Source: Natrialbaceae archaeon
Lineage (GTDB): Archaea > Halobacteriota > Halobacteria > Halobacteriales > Natrialbaceae
Assembly: GCA_003559215.1 (NCBI GenBank)
Contig: PWMF01000011.1
Location: 1 to 43,065, forward strand
DNA: 43,065 nt
Reading direction: 5' to 3'
In this document: piece by piece, positions 38,659 through 43,065 of the stretch
Position numbering within the stretch: the stretch's first letter is position 1
How the letters are laid out: every line of letters starts with the position of its first letter
Program-made: the position numbers and the translations under genes
Notes under the pieces: model-generated
Database searches by the model: none
Told to the model about the DNA's origin: nothing
Seen by the model: the letters and a program-made list of their open reading frames with translations, nothing else

Positions 38659-39891
38659 ATGAGTGGTACCCACCCCGCCGATTTCGGCGTCGAACCGCCC
38701 GTATCACGCCCTCGCCGACGGATACTCCGACTCCTTCGCTCGAGGGACGAACCGCTGTCCGTGACCGCCCTCGCGACGCGTCTCGCCACGAAGGGATCGT
38801 CACGCGAACTCGAGGGTAGAACGTGCGAGCGAGTACGAATCGCCCTCGTTCACGTTCACCTCCCGAAGCTGGCGGATTCCGGGCTCGTCGAGTGGGATCG
38901 CGAACCTCGAGTGGTCCGGGCGGCGGACGCTCGAGAGTGTGACGACGACGCCGGAGACGACACGGATCGAGACCACGGGCGGTCCCGCGACGGGCGTCCG
39001 TTCGGGGCGTGGCTGTGCTGTCCGAGCTGTGGCCACCGTGACGTGACCCACGTTCGAGTCGGAGCCGACCTCGAACTCGAGTGTCGACACTGCGGACGCG
39101 GTGAAACGCTCTCGCTCGAGCGACGACCTGAGAGACGGTCCGGCGGTTCCGAACCGAGCCGGTCCAGCTCCGGCGGCCGAAGCAATCGCGAGCGAGCGCT
39201 CGAGGCCTCGAACGAGCGACTCGAACAGTTCGCCTACGCCGCCAGTCACGACCTGCAAGAGCCTCTGCGGATGGTCTCGAGCTATCTCCAGTTGATCGAC
39301 CAGCGCTACGGGGACGAACTCGACGAGGATGGGACGGAGTTTCTCACGTACGCGGTCGACGGCGCCGACCGGATGCGGGCGATGATCGACGGGCTCCTCG
39401 CGTACTCGAGGATCGAGACGCAAGGAACCGCGTTCGAACCGGTCGCGCTCGGGGCGGTGCTCGAGGACGTGCGTAAGGACCTGGAGATTCGGATCGAGGA
39501 GACGGACGCGGACGTGTCGATCGAACCGCTGCCCAGCGTCGAGGGCGACGAGACGCAGCTGCGACAGCTCTTTCAGAACCTCCTCTCGAACGCCCTCGAG
39601 TACAGCGGCGACGAACGACCGGTCGTTCGGGTCGAGGCCGAACGCGATGGTTCCAGGTGGCTCGTCTCCGTTCGGGACGAGGGGATCGGGATCGAACCGA
39701 CGAACCAGGAGCGGATCTTCGACGTCTTCGAGCGGCTTCACGGCTCCCACGAACAGCGGGGAACGGGGATCGGACTCGCGATCTGCGAGCGGATCGTCGA
39801 GCGCCACGGCGGCGAGATTCGGGTGGAGTCCGAGCCCGGCGAGGGAGCGGCGTTCGTGCTGGCGCTGCCGGCGATCGAGAGCATTCCGTGA
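38659..39891 (+). CDS. Fusion of DUF7344 winged helix, zinc ribbon and histidine kinase
   Basis: A 410-aa protein of unusual architecture. Residues 14-88 are a DUF7344-type winged helix (RRRILRLLRSRDEPLSVTAL; RIALVHVHLPKLADSGLVEW), like the gene at 18551. Residues 118-148 are a zinc ribbon (CPSC at 121-124; CRHC at 142-145). After a linker comes a HisKA domain with H197 in ASHDLQEPLRMVSSYL, and a complete HATPase: N box FQNLLSNALEYS (305-316), G1 VRDEGIGIE (338-346), F box IFDVFERL, G2 RGTGIGLAI (367-375). No PAS, GAF, or membrane segment. A soluble kinase that could bind DNA directly. The start ATG 38659 follows a TATA-poor gap; no response regulator is adjacent. Confidence 0.9.
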   Translation: MSGTHPADFGVEPPVSRPRRRILRLLRSRDEPLSVTALATRLATKGSSRELEGRTCERVRIALVHVHLPKLADSGLVEWDREPRVVRAADARECDDDAGDDTDRDHGRSRDGRPFGAWLCCPSCGHRDVTHVRVGADLELECRHCGRGETLSLERRPERRSGGSEPSRSSSGGRSNRERALEASNERLEQFAYAASHDLQEPLRMVSSYLQLIDQRYGDELDEDGTEFLTYAVDGADRMRAMIDGLLAYSRIETQGTAFEPVALGAVLEDVRKDLEIRIEETDADVSIEPLPSVEGDETQLRQLFQNLLSNALEYSGDERPVVRVEAERDGSRWLVSVRDEGIGIEPTNQERIFDVFERLHGSHEQRGTGIGLAICERIVERHGGEIRVESEPGEGAAFVLALPAIESIP

Positions 39892-40050
39892 TCGGGCTCC
39901 CGGCCGAACCGCGATTAGTGTGATCGAACCGACCGCCTTCGAGTCGACCACGTGGCGGGGTCGAACCCGAACGGCTATTGTCGAACGGCGTCCACGTCCG
40001 CGCGTGAACACCGTGAGCGTCCTCGAACGACCGCTGCCGACGGAATCAGT

Positions 40051-40575
40051 ATGAGAGTCGTCTCTCTCGCGGGGCCGAGCGACTCGGGCAAGACGACGCT
40101 CGTCGAGCAGCTCGTCCCGCGGCTGGCCGAGGAGCGTCGAGTCGCGACCGTCAAGTCGATCCATCACGATATCGAGATCGACACGCCGGGCGCCGACACC
40201 CACCGCCACCGAACCGCAGGCGCCGAGACGGTCGTCGGCGTCACGCCCGGCCTCACCTTCGACATCACCGCCCGGGGGAAGCGCGATCCGACCGATGAGC
40301 CCGACGACGAGTTCTTCCGGACGGACGACCCCGAGCTTCGGACGCTCTCGAGGGTGCTCACCCGACTCGAGCGCCGCGGTTACGACATCGTCGTCGTCGA
40401 GGGGTTCTCCAAGGCGCCGCTTCCGACGATTCTCGTCGGCGATCGCGATCCCGAGGCGGTCGGCGGCGAGGTCGTCGGCAGGGGGAGCGAATCCCTCTCG
40501 GGGCTCGTCGAGACAGTACTGGGCCTCGAGCCACTCGCGGCGCGTGCGGGGTCATCGGATGCGGACGAATCCTGA
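40051..40575 (+). CDS. mobB: Molybdopterin-guanine dinucleotide biosynthesis protein MobB
   Basis: A 174-aa P-loop protein starting MRVVSLAGPSDSGKTTLVEQ. Walker A is GPSDSGKT (residues 8-15), the middle has VATVKSIHHDIEIDTPGADTHRHRTAGAE (in part), typical of MobB with the T-x-R-H-x-x-A-G-A motif, and VVVEGFSKAPLPTILV is the conserved Walker B-like strand. It supports conversion of molybdopterin to its guanine dinucleotide, used by DMSO reductase-type enzymes. A longer frame from 39952 was rejected, because the added residues are not family-like. No other mob or moa genes here. Confidence 0.93.
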   Translation: MRVVSLAGPSDSGKTTLVEQLVPRLAEERRVATVKSIHHDIEIDTPGADTHRHRTAGAETVVGVTPGLTFDITARGKRDPTDEPDDEFFRTDDPELRTLSRVLTRLERRGYDIVVVEGFSKAPLPTILVGDRDPEAVGGEVVGRGSESLSGLVETVLGLEPLAARAGSSDADES

Positions 40576-40804
40576 GCTGCCCGGTCAGCGATCCCAGGAG
40601 CGGTCTTACAGCGCGCATCGACGGCGCTGGCGGCTTTCGCGGGTCCCCACGCCCGAACGTCTCGTCCGATCGTCGCCATCTATTCCGTCCCGCCTAATAT
40701 AGGGAAAACTGACTGTATCTATAGGTTGATGTTCATATATGCAGGTGCTGATAAATTTGGAAGTGGGATTATTGTGTTTCCTCTTGAATCCGTGAGTGAG
40801 AACA

Positions 40805-41473
40805 ATGACATCCATTGCGGACCTCGAGATTCCGGGTGACGGAACCGGGCTGGCCGAGCTGTTCGACGCCGTCCCATCGCTCACCTGCGAGATGGAGCAA
40901 GTCATCGCCTCGAGCGGACACGGACTGTGGCTGTCCGGTCCCTCGAAGGAGGAGATCGAAGCCGCGATGACGGACGCCAGCGCGATCGAGAACTACTCGC
41001 TGATCAGCAGCGACGACGACCGCTGGCTGTACGACATCGAGTTCGACCCCGAGACGGTCGACCCCCTCGAGCTCGTCCTCGAGGAGGACGGCACCGTCCT
41101 CAGCGCGTCGGCCTCGGGCGGCTCCTGGCTCCTGAGCGTGCGCGTCCTCGAGCGCGAGGACGTCAGCTCGCTGTACGATCGTCTCGTCGACAACGACGTG
41201 ACGCCGACGATCGTCCGCCTGTTCGACGTCGCCGACGAAAGTCACTCCCAGTGTGGCCTCACGCAGCGCCAGTACGAGACGCTGGTCGCCGCGATCGACC
41301 ACGGTTACTTCGAAATCCCCCGCGAGGTATCGATGCAGGAGCTCTCCGAAGAGCTCGACATCTCCCACCAGGCGCTCTCCGAGCGCCTGCGCCGGGCCTA
41401 CCGGGCGCTGGTCACCTCCGAACTCAACGTCGCCGAGGAGGAGGCGACCGCCCCGCCGGTCCCGTCCGACTGA
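40805..41473 (+). CDS. Bat-like HTH_10 transcription regulator
   Basis: A 222-aa regulator starting MTSIADLEIPGDGTGLAELF. It has the same plan as the gene at 37922: an N-terminal sensor-like domain (VPSLTCEMEQVIASSGHGLW) and C-terminal HTH_10: LTQRQYETLVAAIDHGYFEI (residues about 150-169), SMQELSEELDISHQALSERLRR. The C-terminal extension (NVAEEEATAPPVPSD) is acidic. Its upstream region, 40690-40800, is the most AT-rich of the area, with several TATA-like runs (CTAATATAGG, TCATATATGC), suggesting several promoters or regulator sites. The third in-frame codon before the chosen ATG would allow a short alternative start (40796). Confidence 0.9.
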   Translation: MTSIADLEIPGDGTGLAELFDAVPSLTCEMEQVIASSGHGLWLSGPSKEEIEAAMTDASAIENYSLISSDDDRWLYDIEFDPETVDPLELVLEEDGTVLSASASGGSWLLSVRVLEREDVSSLYDRLVDNDVTPTIVRLFDVADESHSQCGLTQRQYETLVAAIDHGYFEIPREVSMQELSEELDISHQALSERLRRAYRALVTSELNVAEEEATAPPVPSD

Positions 41474-41599
41474 CGACAGCTCCGTCCCCGCCCGCTCTCG
41501 ATTTCTACTTCGCGACCCGCCGTAACGGCCGCGCAACTGACCACACCACCTACCGACCACACTGCGTACTGTTATTAGCCGTCCGTGACATGTTGGTGT

Positions 41600-42367
41600 A
41601 TGCACGTCGATACCGACGATGGCGTTCTCGAGATCAGGTTCGATCGACCCGGCGTTCTCAACGCGATGAGCCAGGCGGTCGCTACGGAGTTAGCAGAGAC
41701 GATCGAGCGGGCCAATCCCGACGACCACCATGCGATCGTCATCTCCGGCGAGGGCGACGCGTTCAGCGCCGGCGGAGATATCGAGGCGATGGCCGAATCG
41801 CCCAGCCCGCCCCGCGAGTCCTACGAGGAGGTCACCGAGACGTTCGGCCGAGTCGTCGAGGCGATGCTCGAGTCGCCGGTTCCGATCGTCGCGAAGGTAA
41901 ACGGCGACGCCATCGGGGCGGGGCTGGCCGTCGTCGCCCTCTCGGATATCGCCTACGCTAGCGAGGACGCTACCTTCTCCTGTGCGTTCGTCAGGGTCGG
42001 GCTCATTCCCGACACCGGTGGGACGTTCATGCTTCCCCACATCGTCGGCCTGCGGGCCGCGAAGAAGCTCGCGTTCACCGGGGAGTTTTTCGACGCCGAC
42101 CGAGCGGCCGATCTCGAGTTGGTCAACGAGGCCGTTCCCGCGGACGAACTCGACGATCGGGTCCGAGAGACGGTAGAGCGACTCGGGCGCCGACCGACCG
42201 ACGTGATCGGGATGACTAAACAGGCCCTCCACGAGAACATGGCCCGCCACTGGCGAGAGGCCGCCGACTACGAGAACACGCTGCAGGTCCAGGCGCGCGG
42301 TTCTGACTCCCACGAGGAGGGGGTCGCGGCCTTCCTCGAGGGACGTGAACCGGAGTTCAACGAGTAG
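41600..42367 (+). CDS. Enoyl-CoA hydratase/isomerase family protein
   Basis: A 255-aa crotonase-fold protein starting MHVDTDDGVLEIRFDRPGVL. Oxyanion-hole segments are SGEGDAFSAGGDIEAM (residues about 49-64) and VNGDAIGAGLAVVALSDIAY (104-123); the second catalytic Glu region reads FVRVGLIPDTGGTFML, in which the Glu of canonical hydratases is shifted or replaced by Val-Gly-Leu-Ile-Pro-Asp. So it might be a hydratase with one Asp or an isomerase-type member. The start at 41600 is supported by a TATA-like TTATTA (41572-41577), 27 nt upstream. Acts in beta-oxidation or aromatic-acid degradation; no other fatty-acid genes adjacent. Confidence 0.92.
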   Translation: MHVDTDDGVLEIRFDRPGVLNAMSQAVATELAETIERANPDDHHAIVISGEGDAFSAGGDIEAMAESPSPPRESYEEVTETFGRVVEAMLESPVPIVAKVNGDAIGAGLAVVALSDIAYASEDATFSCAFVRVGLIPDTGGTFMLPHIVGLRAAKKLAFTGEFFDADRAADLELVNEAVPADELDDRVRETVERLGRRPTDVIGMTKQALHENMARHWREAADYENTLQVQARGSDSHEEGVAAFLEGREPEFNE

Positions 42368-42462
42368 TTGACTGGCGCCCGATTTCGCCCGCGAGAACAC
42401 TCGAGTCGCAAGCCACCGCAAGCAACACCATTGTACGGTTCTTCGTCGTGTTTCAAATCGTA

Positions 42463-43065
42463 ATGTCCCCAGAGTTCAACGACGACGACATCGGAAAGAC
42501 AGTGATCAACGCCGACGGCGAGGAGGTCGGTCTCGTCGCAGACGTCGAACACGGTACCGCACACGTAGAACCGGACCCCGGGATCACGGATACGATCAAG
42601 GCGAAACTCGGGTGGGGCGACACTGACGAGAACGCCTACCCCCTTCAGGAGCCGGCGGTCGCCGAGGTCACGGACGACGAGATCCACCTCGAGCGCGACC
42701 TCGAGTCCGGTTCCGATGCTGGAACCGGTGCGGCTGGTGCCGGGACGACGGCCGGCGCGGAAGCGGCGACCGGCGCCACCGACACGGCGGATCGAGGCGA
42801 CGACGACGACCTCATTGGTGACGACGATGACGACCTCATCGGCGACGACGATGATGATCTGATCGGAGACGATGACGACGACCTCATCGGCGACGACGAT
42901 GGCCGCCGCGGTGACGATGATGACCTCATCGGCGACGACGACGATGACGATCTGATCGGTGACGACGACGATGACGATCTGATCGGTGACGACGACGATG
43001 ACGATCTGATCGGTGACGACGACGATGACGATCTGATCGGTGACGACGACGATGACGATCTGATC
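42463..43065 (+). CDS. PRC-like protein with GDDDDDDLI repeats, partial (C-terminus beyond window)
   Basis: Open from ATG 42463 to the edge, 201 codons without a stop. Residues 1-80 form a PRC-barrel/DUF2171-like domain seen in haloarchaea (NDDDIGKTVINADGEEVGLV, HVEPDPGITDTIKAKLGWGD). A Gly/Ala/Thr linker follows (81-110), then from residue 112 an acidic repeat: four units of GDDDDDLI or close, an interruption GDDDGRR, and then at least five GDDDDDDLI units. The last units are exact 27-nt DNA copies. The total number is unknown because the gene leaves the window. No signal peptide is seen, so it is likely cytosolic; function unknown. Confidence 0.9.
   Translation, partial: MSPEFNDDDIGKTVINADGEEVGLVADVEHGTAHVEPDPGITDTIKAKLGWGDTDENAYPLQEPAVAEVTDDEIHLERDLESGSDAGTGAAGAGTTAGAEAATGATDTADRGDDDDLIGDDDDDLIGDDDDDLIGDDDDDLIGDDDGRRGDDDDLIGDDDDDDLIGDDDDDDLIGDDDDDDLIGDDDDDDLIGDDDDDDLI
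42949..43065 (+). repeat. 27-nt perfect tandem repeat
   Basis: GATCTGATCGGT starts at 42949, 42976, 43003, 43030 and 43057, period 27, identical copies. Older, degenerate units of 24 nt precede them from about 42797. The codon-identical copies imply recent expansion; the array continues past the edge. Confidence 0.9.

Noticed and set aside
38428-38803. Possible frameshift joining two genes at the start of the fusion kinase
   Set aside because: One continuous frame carries winged helix, ribbon, HisKA and HATPase without an internal break; shifts in other frames give no domain.
40690-40735. DtxR-like box upstream of the second Bat-like gene
   Set aside because: CCTAATATAGG and TATAGGTTG share only short pieces with the TTAGGT/ACCTAA pattern and do not form its palindrome.
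42797-43065. CRISPR-like array
   Set aside because: Repeats are contiguous without spacers and code an in-frame peptide repeat.

Overview
The window is high-GC, strongly acidic-proteome DNA from an extremely halophilic archaeon (class Halobacteria; an alkaliphile/Natrialbales-like relative is my guess, not shown by the sequence). Evidence is an archaeal rpl11 / rpl1-rplP0-rpl12 set, haloarchaeal small zinc proteins (HEWD, 45-aa rubrerythrin-like ribbon), DUF7344-type winged helices, Bat-like HTH regulators, DpsA, ADP-forming acetate-CoA ligase, TATA boxes about 27-30 nt before many starts (leaderless transcripts), and Asp/Glu-rich proteins throughout.

Layout. 1-1870: right end of an apparent integrated element with two overlapping minus-strand genes, the first (439 codons here) running off the left edge; it ends inside a TctA/DUF112-type permease gene whose C-terminus is missing. 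2.8-10.3 kb: ribosomal stalk genes, with rpl11 separated from rpl1-rplP0-rpl12 by a plus-strand block of six genes (membrane protein, CDP-alcohol phosphatidyltransferase, MDR dehydrogenase, PTPS-fold enzyme without the catalytic Cys, GT4 glycosyltransferase, methyltransferase) that looks like an uncharacterised biosynthetic unit. 10.4-19.4 kb: single housekeeping genes (CutA, ATP-type PEP carboxykinase, cupin, methyltransferase, HAD phosphatase, thioesterase) and a strange secreted acidic repeat protein (11187-12731). 19.5-27.4 kb: TraB-family membrane protein overlapping a site-2-protease-like gene, purM, UspA, a macro-domain gene carrying an in-frame double hairpin, a 55-aa protein behind two DtxR-like boxes, dpsA, YihY/UPF0761 protein, YbaK-like deacylase.

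27.6-32.4 kb is the most interesting locus: two Tat-type lipoproteins followed by a Zn/Mn-type ABC transporter (substrate-binding lipoprotein, ATPase, permease). The two lipoproteins and an insertion within the binding protein share one about 120-residue domain that I do not recognise; in two of the three it carries an HDDHW motif, and the second lipoprotein also has long His/Asp repeats. I infer a surface metal-capture relay feeding the transporter.

32.5-43 kb: ADP-forming acetate-CoA ligase overlapping a DRTGG-domain gene, PRC-barrel protein, RCK_N-DHH phosphoesterase, tRNA-Lys(CTT) followed by a long imperfect inverted repeat, two Bat-like HTH regulators on either side of an unusual winged helix-zinc ribbon-histidine kinase fusion and mobB, enoyl-CoA hydratase, and at the right edge a PRC-like protein with an expanding GDDDDDDLI repeat that runs off the window.
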